Assembly (NCBI GenBank): GCA_016927015.1
Contig: JAFGNM010000066.1
Location: 1-57,483 of the forward strand
Length of the DNA: 57,483 nt
Reading direction: 5' to 3'
Origin: Candidatus Bathyarchaeota archaeon
GTDB lineage: Archaea > Thermoproteota > Bathyarchaeia > Bathyarchaeales > Bathycorpusculaceae
Shown here: positions 33,411-42,083 of the stretch, piece after piece
Layout: every line of letters starts with the position of its first letter
How positions within the stretch are numbered: the first letter of the stretch is position 1
Made by a program: the position numbers and the translations under genes
The notes under the pieces: model-generated
Told to the model about the DNA's origin: nothing
Database searches by the model: none
The model's input: the letters and a program-made list of their open reading frames with translations, nothing else

Positions 33411-34676
33411 TTAGTCTAGTTGGTATGCTTCTTCTCCGTGTTCGCTGAGGTCTAGACCTGCGTCTTCTGCTTGAGGGCTTACTCTGAGTGGCGAGAATAC
33501 GTTGACCAGTTTCAGTAGCAGGTATGAGCCGAAGAAGGCGAAAAGCGCTACTACTGCGACTGCCAGCAACTGAGCGACCAGTTGGTCGGGGTTTCCGAAG
33601 AGTAAGCCGTTTACGCCGTTAACAGCTGCTGAAGCGAATAAGCCAGTTGCTATTGAACCCCAAATTCCGCCGACGCCGTGGCATGCAAAGACATCTAACG
33701 TATCGTCGATTTTTGATCTGCCTGCTCTCCAGTTAGCGACCAAGTTTGAGATTACTCCTGCGGCTAAGCCTATGATTAATGCTGAAGTTACTGTAACGTA
33801 TCCTGCAGCGGGCGTTATGGCAACTAGCCCAACGACTGCGCCGACTGATATGCCGACTGCTGAAGGTTTACCTTTTATCGCCCAGTCTAGAAGCATCCAG
33901 CTTACTGCAGCGGCAGCCGCGGCTAAGTTTGTGGTGACAAGGGCTAAGACGGCGAAGTCATTTGCAGCAAGAGCGCTTCCCCCGTTGAAGCCGAACCATC
34001 CGAACCAGAGTAGACCTGCACCAAGTATTACGTAGGGTATGTTTGTCGGCTTGAACTCGCTGGCGCTTTCTTTCTTGGCGGCTTTCATGTGTTCTTTCCA
34101 TGGGATTCCGCAGTCTTTTCTTCTGCCGATTACGAGAGCTGCTGCGAGGGCTGATAAGCCTGCTGATACGTGGACGACGATGCCGCCTGCGAAGTCAATT
34201 GCGCCTAAGGAGCGTAGCCATCCGTCGGGGTTCCATACCCAGTGAGCGATGGGCGCGTAGATAAGCGTCGACCAGAGAACTATGAAGATTAAGAGTGAGC
34301 GGAACTTTATTCTTTCTGCGCATGCGCCTATGATTAATGCTGGTGTGATGGCTGCGAATTTCAGTTGAAACGCGAAAAACAGTAGTTCAGGAATGTCTGG
34401 TGCGAGCGCTTGGTTGACGCTGTGTACGCCTATGTTGGTCAAGCCAACTATTGATAAGTCGCCTATTATTCCGTTTATGCTTGGTCCGAATACGAGGCTA
34501 TAGCCTAGAATAGCCCATATTATGCTTACGACTGCGAATATGATTAGGCATTGAACTATTGTGGATACAAGGTTTTTCTTTCGCACTAAACCTCCGTAAA
34601 AGAAGCCTAGTGCGGGGGTCATCAACATCACTAGCGCGGTTGCGGCCATTAACCATGATATGTCTCCTGAAGCCAT
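33411..34676 (-). CDS. amt: Ammonium transporter (Amt/Rh family)
   Basis: A 421-residue protein with eleven membrane helices. It shows the N-terminal TPALGFFYGGLVRKKN signature, YAPIAHWVWNPDGWL with the first pore histidine region, AGGIVVHVSAGLSAL, and FACHGVGGIWGSIATGLFAS with the second conserved histidine. It carries ammonium or ammonia into the cell under nitrogen limitation. In many archaea amt is followed by glnK, but none is present here. ATG 34676 follows an AAGAGGAA ribosome site. The 430-base upstream region is AT-rich near the gene. Confidence 0.95.
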   Translation of the reverse strand: MASGDISWLMAATALVMLMTPALGFFYGGLVRKKNLVSTIVQCLIIFAVVSIIWAILGYSLVFGPSINGIIGDLSIVGLTNIGVHSVNQALAPDIPELLFFAFQLKFAAITPALIIGACAERIKFRSLLIFIVLWSTLIYAPIAHWVWNPDGWLRSLGAIDFAGGIVVHVSAGLSALAAALVIGRRKDCGIPWKEHMKAAKKESASEFKPTNIPYVILGAGLLWFGWFGFNGGSALAANDFAVLALVTTNLAAAAAAVSWMLLDWAIKGKPSAVGISVGAVVGLVAITPAAGYVTVTSALIIGLAAGVISNLVANWRAGRSKIDDTLDVFACHGVGGIWGSIATGLFASAAVNGVNGLLFGNPDQLVAQLLAVAVVALFAFFGSYLLLKLVNVFSPLRVSPQAEDAGLDLSEHGEEAYQLD

Positions 34677-35111
34677 TTTTTTAAATTCCTCTTTTGACAG
34701 GTGTATTGAATGTACGCCGTTTTCTGTGCATTTATCGGAAACAAGTATTTAAAACTATCCATATAAAAGCCTAAATCATTCAAATATGAACAAATGTCTC
34801 AAAAACAAGCAGGCAAAGAAACACCCCTTCAGTTTTCCCCTCCAAAAACCATCCACACTGAAAAAACATTCAAAAGTCAGAAACCACACATTACAATAAG
34901 TAACAAATAAACCGTCCCAAAACTAAGAAACAGCACCAAAAGCGTACAAAGAAATCCTCAAAAAAAGCTAAACACAAAACCATAATTTTTATGAAAAAAT
35001 TGTGTGCCGTGGGCAGTGCGAGAATAGCTCCCACATATTTGAATCCAAATATGAGGTTGTTCTTCGTTGTGCGGACCGTAGCCCCATTAAAGGAGCCGCT
35101 TTGCTCAGATG
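34677..35111. other. Long intergenic region upstream of amt
   Basis: About 435 bases between amt and the R15P isomerase gene, both on the minus strand. The amt-proximal 320 bases are AT-rich with no credible ORF; the 34891-35127 track entry is low-complexity and is rejected. The distal 100 bases hold consecutive hairpins described separately. An amt promoter is expected near 34740-34770 (TTTTATATGG on the minus strand). Confidence 0.5.
35008..35103. ncRNA. Possible structured element upstream of amt
   Basis: GTGGG (35009-35013) can pair with CCCAC (35030-35034). Directly after it, CATATTTG-AATC-CAAATATG (35034-35053) is a perfect 8-bp stem with a 4-base loop. GGAGC and GCTC near 35093-35108 could form another stem. 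The perfect stem is the only firm observation. A TATA-like TTTTTATGAA at 34985-34994 would suit a plus-strand transcript. It could equally be part of the amt control region or an operator. Confidence 0.3.
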
Positions 35112-36032
35112 TCACTTGAAAATCCAAGGAAACTGCCGATGCATAACTTCTTTCACCGAATGCGGTGGAATTACGCCCTCTTCGCAGATCACGCCATGGA
35201 TGAAGTCGCGTCGGGTAACGTCAAACGCGGGATTCCGAATCACAAGCTTTTCAGGCGCGCCCTTCCATACCTCGTCTGGGCTGCGCTCTTCGATTTCTTC
35301 GTAATCCCCGCAGACCGTGTCTGGGTCAAACTTTAAAAGCTCCGAGACCACGTAGAAGGGCTTCCTCGCCTCATGAGCCAAAAGCGCAATTGTGCCTGTG
35401 CCTATCTTGTTGATGACGTTTCCCTCCGAAGTTATAGCGTCAGCGCCCACAATCACGAGGTCAGCCTGGCGCATAAAGGAACGCGCCGCCGAATCCACAA
35501 TAAACGTTGTCTTCACGCCGAGCGCCAGCAGTTCTTTAGCGGTTATTCTGCCCTGAAAAACGGGGCGGGTTTCCGTGCAGACCACTTCAAACGCTTTCCC
35601 GTCTTCTTTGGCTTTGCGAAGGAGATGCGTTACCGTGGAAGAGTGGCAATGCGTAAAAACCACCGCGTTATCACGTATCCGCTTAGCACCTATCTCAGCG
35701 ATGCACTCTTTTGAGGCTTCAAGGTTTTTTAGAAACTGGCTTGAACTTAAGGAAACAACTTCAGCGAGGGCATCTACTTTTTCTTTGCTGCTGTTTTCCA
35801 CTTGGCTAATTATCCATCGGACCGCGTTTCGCATAAGCGGCTCAGTTGCCCTTGAAGCGAACAGGGTAACGCGGGCTTCCTTAAGCTCCGTCATGAATTC
35901 TTTCCGCGTCTTCGCGGTTGTTTCCCCCGCCAAAGCTTCAAGTGCCTTGATGGCTGCTATGGCGACGTTTCTGGCGCCCTGCACTTCCAGTTTCCGAATT
36001 TTATCCGCAACAACGCGAACTGTTTGTGCCAC
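35112..36032 (-). CDS. Ribose 1,5-bisphosphate isomerase (eIF2B-like family)
   Basis: A 306-residue protein of the eIF2B alpha/beta/delta superfamily. It contains LEVQGARNVAIAAIKALEAL, AVVFTHCHSSTVTHLL, VVCTETRPVFQGRITAKELL and VIVGADAITSEGNVINKIGT. In archaea this group includes ribose-1,5-bisphosphate isomerase, which converts R15P to ribulose-1,5-bisphosphate in AMP salvage with AMP phosphorylase and type III RubisCO. Those partners are not in the window. A methylthioribose-1-phosphate isomerase or true eIF2B role is less likely, given the THCHS motif. The start is GTG 36032. It is divergent from the GH3-like gene. Confidence 0.85.
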   Translation of the reverse strand: MAQTVRVVADKIRKLEVQGARNVAIAAIKALEALAGETTAKTRKEFMTELKEARVTLFASRATEPLMRNAVRWIISQVENSSKEKVDALAEVVSLSSSQFLKNLEASKECIAEIGAKRIRDNAVVFTHCHSSTVTHLLRKAKEDGKAFEVVCTETRPVFQGRITAKELLALGVKTTFIVDSAARSFMRQADLVIVGADAITSEGNVINKIGTGTIALLAHEARKPFYVVSELLKFDPDTVCGDYEEIEERSPDEVWKGAPEKLVIRNPAFDVTRRDFIHGVICEEGVIPPHSVKEVMHRQFPWIFK

Positions 36033-36070
36033 GGCACTTCACCCTTTTTTCAGTTATTACACGGCGAAGC

Positions 36071-36077
36071 ATATAAG
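36071..36077 (+). promoter_or_regulatory. TATA box of the GH3-like gene
   Basis: ATATAAG, in context GAAGCATATAAGGC, lies about 38 bases before ATG 36109. It leaves a leader of about 10 bases, which supports the downstream start and argues against the longer ORF-track frame. Confidence 0.5.
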
Positions 36078-36108
36078 GCAATTCAAACAAGTTGCTAGGC
36101 GAAAACCA

Positions 36109-37248
36109 ATGATGCCCGATGAAGACACCCTCAACAGCATTTTGCAGCCGATAATTGGTCCATGGTACGAGTCGCTGGAGAACCCGCAGAAAGCGCAAGA
36201 ACAGATTCTCAGCGAGCTACTGAAGAAGTACGCGGACACGGACTACGGAAAAAGCCACGGCGCCCCAGAAATCAATGGAATAGCTGATTATCAAAAAAAC
36301 TTCCCAGTAATAGACTACAAGGGGCTGCTGCCGTACTTTGCACAGGTGAAAGAGGGAAACTACAACGTAATTTTACCTGAACCCCCCGAGTGCTGGGTGA
36401 TGACGAGAGGCTCAACTGGACGGTCAAAAGTCTTGCCCGTGACACAGGCGCATCTAAAACAGATTTTCACGTGCGGAGCAAGAGCACTGATAAACTACGC
36501 GCTTAAACGGAAAAGCTTTGAAGTCTTCACCGGCGACATATTGAACTTGAATTTTCCCTCCAGCGTCCACACCATGACCTCGGAAGGGCGAGAAGTCACT
36601 TACGGGTACAGTTCTGGAACTTACGCTAGGCTTAACCCCATGTTCGACAGGGTCAGCCTGATACCGCGGCAAGAAGCAATAGACGCGGTTGGTTCGGGAA
36701 TCGGCAGAACAGATTGGGAGAAGAGGTTTGAACTGGTTTACCAGCAGGCGCTTGGCAAGAACGTCACCGCCACTATGGGCGTTACGCCTGTAATCCTAGC
36801 GTTCGCCAAGTACATCCAGCGGAAGCACGGGAAGAAGCCTGCTGACTTGTGGAAGTTTCAAGCGTTGTTCTGCACCAGCGTACGTAAGATACAGTTCAAG
36901 TACGCTTCAGTCCTCAGAAGGTACTTTGGACCCGCACCAGTTGTAGAAATGTACACGGCAACGGAGGGAGTTTTCGCCCAGCAGCTAGACGAGTTGCCTT
37001 ATGTTACGCCTAACTATGATGGCTACTTCTTTGAGGTGGATACTGGTCGCGGCGTGAAAATGCTGCATGAACTTAAGCGCGGCGAGTGGGGTAGCCTGCT
37101 AATCTCTTCCTGTATGTTTCCCCGTTACGCTATTGGCGACATGATAGAAGCGGCTGGAAAAAACTATTTTCGCGTGTTCGGGAGGCGAAACACTTGGACG
37201 CTTCTGGAACACAGATTGTACCGACTGTTTTTGGGCTGGCTCCTCTAA
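36109..37248 (+). CDS. GH3-like adenylate-forming protein
   Basis: A 379-residue protein. It has the ATP-loop-like VMTRGSTGRSKVLPVT near residue 100, MYTATEGVFAQQ near 285, and PRYAIGDMIEA followed by FRVFGRRNTW, matching the order of motifs in GH3 proteins and other acyl-adenylate enzymes. Plant GH3 enzymes conjugate amino acids to acyl acids such as auxin; archaeal members are uncharacterised. The protein ends about 20 residues after FRVFGRR, so most of the mobile C-terminal domain is absent compared with plant GH3. The ORF-track start at 35575 is wrong because its first 178 codons lie antisense to the isomerase gene. Confidence 0.8.
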   Translation: MMPDEDTLNSILQPIIGPWYESLENPQKAQEQILSELLKKYADTDYGKSHGAPEINGIADYQKNFPVIDYKGLLPYFAQVKEGNYNVILPEPPECWVMTRGSTGRSKVLPVTQAHLKQIFTCGARALINYALKRKSFEVFTGDILNLNFPSSVHTMTSEGREVTYGYSSGTYARLNPMFDRVSLIPRQEAIDAVGSGIGRTDWEKRFELVYQQALGKNVTATMGVTPVILAFAKYIQRKHGKKPADLWKFQALFCTSVRKIQFKYASVLRRYFGPAPVVEMYTATEGVFAQQLDELPYVTPNYDGYFFEVDTGRGVKMLHELKRGEWGSLLISSCMFPRYAIGDMIEAAGKNYFRVFGRRNTWTLLEHRLYRLFLGWLL

Positions 37249-37640
37249 GAAGGAGGAGGATACCGCTTTCGCGCCATACTGGCAAAGTACACAGCAGCAA
37301 TTATGACTATAACGCCGATTATCAAGAGCACTAAAGCCCAGCTAATTCCTGAAGTAATAATGTTAGAGATTTGAAGCAGCGCGAAGAAACCGATTAGTAT
37401 AAGGATTAAGCCGCCAACTAACCAACCTACAAAGCCGTACTGGCCCTTCTCGTGCTTTTCGCCCTTTTCAGGCTCCTGCTTCTCCTGCTTTTCCTGTTTC
37501 TCACCTTTCTCAGCTTTTTCGCTTCTCTGACGAACTGGAGCCGCCTGAACTGGAGCTACCGTTTTTAATGGCGCCCCACATCGGGGGCAGAAAGCCATAG
37601 CTTCATCAACTTCATTGCCGCATTTCGGACAATAAACCAT
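37245..37640 (-). CDS. Zinc-ribbon membrane protein
   Basis: A 131-residue protein that begins with a zinc ribbon (VYCPKCGNEVDEAMAFCPRCGA). A Lys/Glu/Gln-rich low-complexity linker follows (EKAEKGEKQEKQEKQEPEKG), then two membrane helices (about 75-95 and 103-123). Such proteins are frequent in archaea and uncharacterised. ATG 37640 is preferred to GTG 37649, because GGTGAG upstream serves as its ribosome site. The last 4 bases overlap the end of the GH3-like gene on the other strand. Confidence 0.8.
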   Translation of the reverse strand: MVYCPKCGNEVDEAMAFCPRCGAPLKTVAPVQAAPVRQRSEKAEKGEKQEKQEKQEPEKGEKHEKGQYGFVGWLVGGLILILIGFFALLQISNIITSGISWALVLLIIGVIVIIAAVYFASMARKRYPPPS

Positions 37641-37763
37641 GAACCTCACCCTTCCCTAATCTTCTATTAAAGCGTAAGTATTTAAAATATGCACCTGCCC
37701 GTTGCAGAAAAGGGCAAAGTTTTATGTGCTCCAGCCGCGAATAGTCGAGTAGGGAGAAGCAAA

Positions 37764-38267
37764 ATGAAAGAGAAGCTGAACACGCAAAGTAGCGCGTATA
37801 AGTTTCAAGAACGCCTATTTTCTGCATTATCTGCAGGCACCTTCTTCATTCTGCTTGGAATAGTTTACGTCATTAATCTCCCCTACAGCCTTTGGAACGA
37901 AGTATTCGATTTCTTCGGTAGTTTCTCCCTAGCCCAAGTTCCCACCACAGGAATATATTTGCCAGCACCCATCAATCCAGCTGCCCACGCAGTGCTGTAC
38001 GGAGCGGTATTCCAGTTCTGCATAGTCTTAGGCATCTTGCAAGTCATATTTCTGGTGCTGAGGATTATGATGAACTCGCCAATCAGCAAGACGGCGGAAA
38101 CAATGGGAAACCTTGTGTACTGGTTTGGAGCAGGTTACTTGGTAACAACGTACCTCAACAGCACCACAACTACAAGCAAGTGGTTCGTGTTCTGGGCTGG
38201 AATACTGATTATTCTGGGCTTATCATTCATTGCCAGATCGTTTGTCTTTCTAGCCAAAAGAAAATGA
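37764..38267 (+). CDS. Four-helix membrane protein of unknown function
   Basis: A 167-residue protein with four hydrophobic helices (about 24-45, 75-105, 117-135, 140-160) and a KRK C-terminus. ATG 37764 has AGGGAGA about 6 bases upstream. The ORF-track start at 37689 adds 25 residues that lie before this ribosome site, so I reject it. The family is not recognised. It is divergent from the zinc-ribbon gene and converges on the DPM1-like gene with 9 bases between. Confidence 0.75.
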   Translation: MKEKLNTQSSAYKFQERLFSALSAGTFFILLGIVYVINLPYSLWNEVFDFFGSFSLAQVPTTGIYLPAPINPAAHAVLYGAVFQFCIVLGILQVIFLVLRIMMNSPISKTAETMGNLVYWFGAGYLVTTYLNSTTTTSKWFVFWAGILIILGLSFIARSFVFLAKRK

Positions 38268-38276
38268 GTTCCTAAA

Positions 38277-38987
38277 CTACTGCACTTTCAAATGCCACCA
38301 GAGCGAGAATATCTGCCAACCCATATACAACGAGTCGCGAAAGAGCCTAACTTTCGTTTCGCGTCCGCTTTTCCACAACACTGGAATCTCTTTTATCTTG
38401 TACCCCTTGCGGTGCGCCCTGACAAGAATCTCGGTGTCCCAGAACCAGTGCTTAGCGCCTACTTCGTCAAGTAGCTGCATAAGCGGCTCTCGCCGGAAGG
38501 CTTTGAACCCGCACTGATGGTCTTTAACTTTAGAGCCTAAAACGGCTCGGACCATAAAGTTGTAAGTTTTAGAGGCTGTACGCCGCGTACCGCTCCTTTC
38601 AACGTTGCTTTCACGAAGCATCCTTGAACCAGTGGCAAAGTCGTACCCTTCCTTTTCAACGCTGTTAATTAGCTCTTTTAACTGTCTTACATCAGTGGCT
38701 AAATCTACATCCATGTAAACGAGGATTTCGCCGCTGGATTCTTGGAAGGCGTTCTTCAGTGCTTTTCCTCTTCCGAGGCGCTTTTCTGCGTGGAGATGCT
38801 TTACGGCAGGCAACCTTTCAGAAAGTGCATCGGCTTTTTTGTCGGTTCCATCTGTGCTGCCGTCTTCAGCGATTATTATCTCATAAGCCTCTGCGTATTC
38901 GTCGAGGGCTTTAGTTATTTCCATCACTGCGGGTTCTAAATTGTCTGCCTCGTTGTGAGCTGGGAGAACCACTGAAACCTTCACCAT
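38277..38987 (-). CDS. Dolichyl-phosphate mannosyltransferase-like GT2 (DPM1 type)
   Basis: A 236-residue GT-A protein with VSVVLPAHNEADNLEPAVME, IIAEDGSTDGTDKKADAL, GKALKNAF, VYMDVDLATDVRQL as the metal-binding site, FATGSRML, and DHQCGFKAFRREPL. This order is typical of DPM1/polyprenyl-phosphate glycosyltransferases, which charge a lipid carrier with a sugar for later use by GT-C enzymes. It is the last gene of a minus-strand run with PMT and two GT-C-like proteins, which fits the job of donor maker. ATG 38987 gives the family N-terminus; GTG 39014 directly after the PMT stop is an alternative. Confidence 0.88.
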   Translation of the reverse strand: MVKVSVVLPAHNEADNLEPAVMEITKALDEYAEAYEIIIAEDGSTDGTDKKADALSERLPAVKHLHAEKRLGRGKALKNAFQESSGEILVYMDVDLATDVRQLKELINSVEKEGYDFATGSRMLRESNVERSGTRRTASKTYNFMVRAVLGSKVKDHQCGFKAFRREPLMQLLDEVGAKHWFWDTEILVRAHRKGYKIKEIPVLWKSGRETKVRLFRDSLYMGWQIFSLWWHLKVQ

Positions 38988-39016
38988 ACACCCGTGACCA
39001 ATCTCTTCTTTCACGT

Positions 39017-40756
39017 TCAGAACACCCAGCTTCCAAACCATTTCAAACTGTCAATCCACAAATCAGAGGCGGGCATCCCAGAAATGACGGCGTAAAACAG
39101 CCCGAACAAAGCCACGGTGCCTGCAAAATAGGCTATTGCCGCCACCTTCACCCACTTGCTGCTCCAATATTTGCTGATGAAATACGCTGCGGCTAAGCAG
39201 AGAAACGGCACATTAACGTAAAAGTGGTAGATGAATATGACTCTCGAAATTAGCATGTATGGAACCCACTGAAAAAAGAAAAATATTGCGATAAATATGG
39301 CAGGGAAGTCTATCTTGTGGTCAAGTCGCTTTACAGCAGTGATTACTGTTTGGACTAGCTTAACTGTCAGGGTTATTGTGCAAGCGAAGCCAACCCACCA
39401 GACAGCAGGGTTCCCCAGAAGCACAATGGTTGACTTTGCGTTACTGGGAAGGTATGACACGAAAAGCCACAAAGGTTTCAGCATAAAGGGCCAACTCCAC
39501 CATGGAGACGAAAACGCGTGAGTAGCATTCAATGTTGAATGGTAGCCGTACATTGACCCCTGAAGACCCACAACCTCGACCATCGTGCGACCAGCAAGCA
39601 TGTCTGGAATGTACGTTAAAAAGTAGACAATCACAGCCACCAGCGAGAAACCGATAATCACGGCGTAGGGGTGGTCAGAGAAAGCGTTGATTTTATCTAA
39701 TAAGCCCTTCTTCACTTTCGCCACCTCTCTAAGCCTGAGCGCGACGAGAATAGCTAACTGCGCTGCAAAACCGTAAAGCACAACCCACTTAGTTGAAAAG
39801 CCAAGCGCGAAAAACAGAAAAGCCAAAAACAGCGGCTGAACTGGAGCTTTCCACCCGTTTTTAAGCACGCCCTTGAGGTAGATCAGGAAGAAAAGTTGTG
39901 ATGCCAACGAAAAGAAGACTACGTAGGTGTCAACAGTTGCCATCCGCGCCATGGTGAAATGCATGAAATCGAAAGCTAACAGGAAGGCTGAGGCGAAACC
40001 GCCTATCCATGTCCCAAACAGTTTCTTTCCTAAGATGTAAATCAAGGGTATCATCAACGTAGCGAAGATGACGCCCATTATTCGCCATCCGAAGGGGTTA
40101 TAGCCGAACGCCGCGATTCCAGAGGCGATAATTAGTTTTCCCAGAGGCGGATGAGTCCACTCATACGGCACCTGAAGGTTAAGGTACTGCTCAGCGGTTC
40201 TAACATAGTAAATTTCGTCGAAAAACGTTTCCCCCAAGTAAGTGGGCGGAAGCTGAACGAGATTCTGCTCGTCAATCAGGCGGGACAAGTTCGGGTCAGA
40301 ATCGCCTTCACCAGTAACCGCAGTAATCGCAATAATCTGGCTGTCTGAACTCAGAACGGCGACTTCGGCAAGCTCAATAGAAGACCGCGGCTGCAAATCA
40401 AATCGCACATACCGAGTCAGGCTGTTGATGTCTACTTTTTTCCAAGTGTAGTAACTGGTTGAAATGCTAAGGTTTCTGCTGTTACTCCAGCTTCCAGGAG
40501 AACCAGTGTAAACTTGAACGTCAGTGGAACCGATCTTAACTAATAAATAAACGGTGCCTGCGCTCGCTTGTTCGCCGAGGTCAATGTAGAATGCTTCGTT
40601 TTCACTTGTTCGCCAACTAGTAACAGGCACCTGTGCTATACCAAGGTTCCAGACGGCAAGTGAAAAGAAAACGATTGAAACCACAGCAATCGTTAACAAA
40701 TCTCGTTTATTGAGGTCTATCTTGATGTTCATTCTCCTTTGCCTCTTCCTTGACAC
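39017..40756 (-). CDS. PMT-type protein O-mannosyltransferase (GT39, GT-C fold)
   Basis: A 579-residue membrane protein with about eleven helices. After the first helix a luminal or extracellular beta-rich domain (about 50-160) is inserted, then FFDEIYYVRTAEQYLN and EWTHPPLGKLIIASGI, the acidic and HPPLGK motifs of PMT/GT39 enzymes that use lipid-linked sugars. WKAPVQPLFLAFLFFALGFS and YHFYVNVPFLCL follow. It likely transfers a sugar from a polyprenyl phosphate to exported proteins or lipids. The start may be GTG 40756 or ATG 40732. It overlaps the end of the upstream GT-C gene by up to 50 bases. Confidence 0.88.
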   Translation of the reverse strand: MSRKRQRRMNIKIDLNKRDLLTIAVVSIVFFSLAVWNLGIAQVPVTSWRTSENEAFYIDLGEQASAGTVYLLVKIGSTDVQVYTGSPGSWSNSRNLSISTSYYTWKKVDINSLTRYVRFDLQPRSSIELAEVAVLSSDSQIIAITAVTGEGDSDPNLSRLIDEQNLVQLPPTYLGETFFDEIYYVRTAEQYLNLQVPYEWTHPPLGKLIIASGIAAFGYNPFGWRIMGVIFATLMIPLIYILGKKLFGTWIGGFASAFLLAFDFMHFTMARMATVDTYVVFFSLASQLFFLIYLKGVLKNGWKAPVQPLFLAFLFFALGFSTKWVVLYGFAAQLAILVALRLREVAKVKKGLLDKINAFSDHPYAVIIGFSLVAVIVYFLTYIPDMLAGRTMVEVVGLQGSMYGYHSTLNATHAFSSPWWSWPFMLKPLWLFVSYLPSNAKSTIVLLGNPAVWWVGFACTITLTVKLVQTVITAVKRLDHKIDFPAIFIAIFFFFQWVPYMLISRVIFIYHFYVNVPFLCLAAAYFISKYWSSKWVKVAAIAYFAGTVALFGLFYAVISGMPASDLWIDSLKWFGSWVF

Positions 40757-41996
40757 TCCCGCTTATTTTGATTGGGGATATTTTGAACCACGACCGACCT
40801 TTAAGCTCGTCCCATATCAGCACTAAAACGTATAGGAACACTATTAAATTAATCGAGCTTACTGCGAGAACTATGGGATCGCCTGCTGGGATAAACTGGT
40901 TAGCAGAATTAAGAAACGATAGCACGTAAGCCTGATTAACAAAGAAGGTGAAGCTTAAAACCGCGTAGATGGGTCTCGTTTTCTTGAGGAAAGGAAATGT
41001 TAAGGCTAAAATGCTTAGCGCTGGGAATAGATAGCGCTCGTGAATTCTCGTTGGAAGCATGAAGAAACCGAATAGGAGCATGAACGCTGAAAAAAGCACA
41101 AGCAACTCGCCTGAAACGTTAAGGCGCTTATTTAAAACGTACAAGGTGAAAGCCGTTAAGGCTCCAAAGAGTATCCATCCTAAAATGAAAAGGTTTCCAT
41201 CAGGCACCCATAGGCCACCTAAAGCCCACGTGTTAAAAGCATTTACTGAAGTGTACTCGTAGCCGCCATAGGCTCCGAAGTAAATATTGCTCAAGAAAGT
41301 TATGGGGTTGCTCCATTCAAAAGGGATAATCACCACAAAAAGCGTTGCCGCTCCAGCGAGGATTGAAGTTAGCAAGCGTCGCCATCCATTCTTCTTGAAA
41401 ATCAGAAAGGCAATCAACGGCAACAAAGCTACGCTCTGAGGCTTCGTTAAGATTCCAAGAGTAAAAGTTACGGCTGAAAGCTCTGGTTTCGAAGCCAAAG
41501 CCAGCATGAGCGACAGAACAAGGAAAAACGTGTAGATTGCGTCGAACTGTCCCCACACTGCCGCGTTAAAGACCACAGCGGGGTTAAACACGTAAAGCGC
41601 AGTAGCGAGCATTGCCGCCTTAAAATCTAGTCGTTTTCTCACGAACATGAAAATCAAGAAGGCTGTAGCAGTGTCAAAAAGGTTCGGAAGCAACTTGATT
41701 ATGTAGAATATTGCAGGTGTTCCAGAAAGCGAAAGCATTCTGGCTAAGGAGCCGAAACCCCAGAAGAAGTAGACGTTAAAAGGCGGATAATCAACCCAGC
41801 CTACAGCTTCAAATACGACATCGTAAAAGACTCGAGGTCCATGCTCCGCGGCCGTGTTAAACCAGTACGCAAAAGTGTTCATGTCGTTTGCGTACCCTTG
41901 CGTTGGAAACAGGAGAAGCCTGATTAGAAACGAAAGCGACAGTAACCCTGCCAAGATTATGGCTTCGCGTTTTTCAAACGAAAAGTTGATTTTCAT
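40707..41996 (-). CDS. GT-C family glycosyltransferase (mannosyltransferase-like)
   Basis: A 429-residue membrane protein with about ten helices. Key motifs are YANDMNTFAYWF after helix 1 (acidic site), WVDYPPFNVYF, AAVWGQFDAIYTF, GILTKPQSVALLP and PTRIHERYLFPAL, which together mark the ALG6/ALG8- and DUF2029-like GT-C group. These enzymes use lipid-phosphate sugars on the outer membrane face. I prefer ATG 41996, because AGAGGGG lies just upstream; ATG 42020 is the ORF-track start. It precedes and overlaps the PMT gene. Confidence 0.85.
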   Translation of the reverse strand: MKINFSFEKREAIILAGLLSLSFLIRLLLFPTQGYANDMNTFAYWFNTAAEHGPRVFYDVVFEAVGWVDYPPFNVYFFWGFGSLARMLSLSGTPAIFYIIKLLPNLFDTATAFLIFMFVRKRLDFKAAMLATALYVFNPAVVFNAAVWGQFDAIYTFFLVLSLMLALASKPELSAVTFTLGILTKPQSVALLPLIAFLIFKKNGWRRLLTSILAGAATLFVVIIPFEWSNPITFLSNIYFGAYGGYEYTSVNAFNTWALGGLWVPDGNLFILGWILFGALTAFTLYVLNKRLNVSGELLVLFSAFMLLFGFFMLPTRIHERYLFPALSILALTFPFLKKTRPIYAVLSFTFFVNQAYVLSFLNSANQFIPAGDPIVLAVSSINLIVFLYVLVLIWDELKGRSWFKISPIKISGSVKEEAKENEHQDRPQ

Positions 41997-42083
41997 TTTC
42001 CCCTCTGAAGTCTTATTCATGCAGCATCCGAATAAAAGCGTTTTTTAAGAACCCTCAAAAGTACATTTCAAGCTGCCTAGGCA

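Noticed and set aside
35575-36108. Long N-terminal extension of the GH3-like ORF
   Set aside because: It lies antisense to the R15P isomerase gene and upstream of the TATA box; its composition is not like the family.
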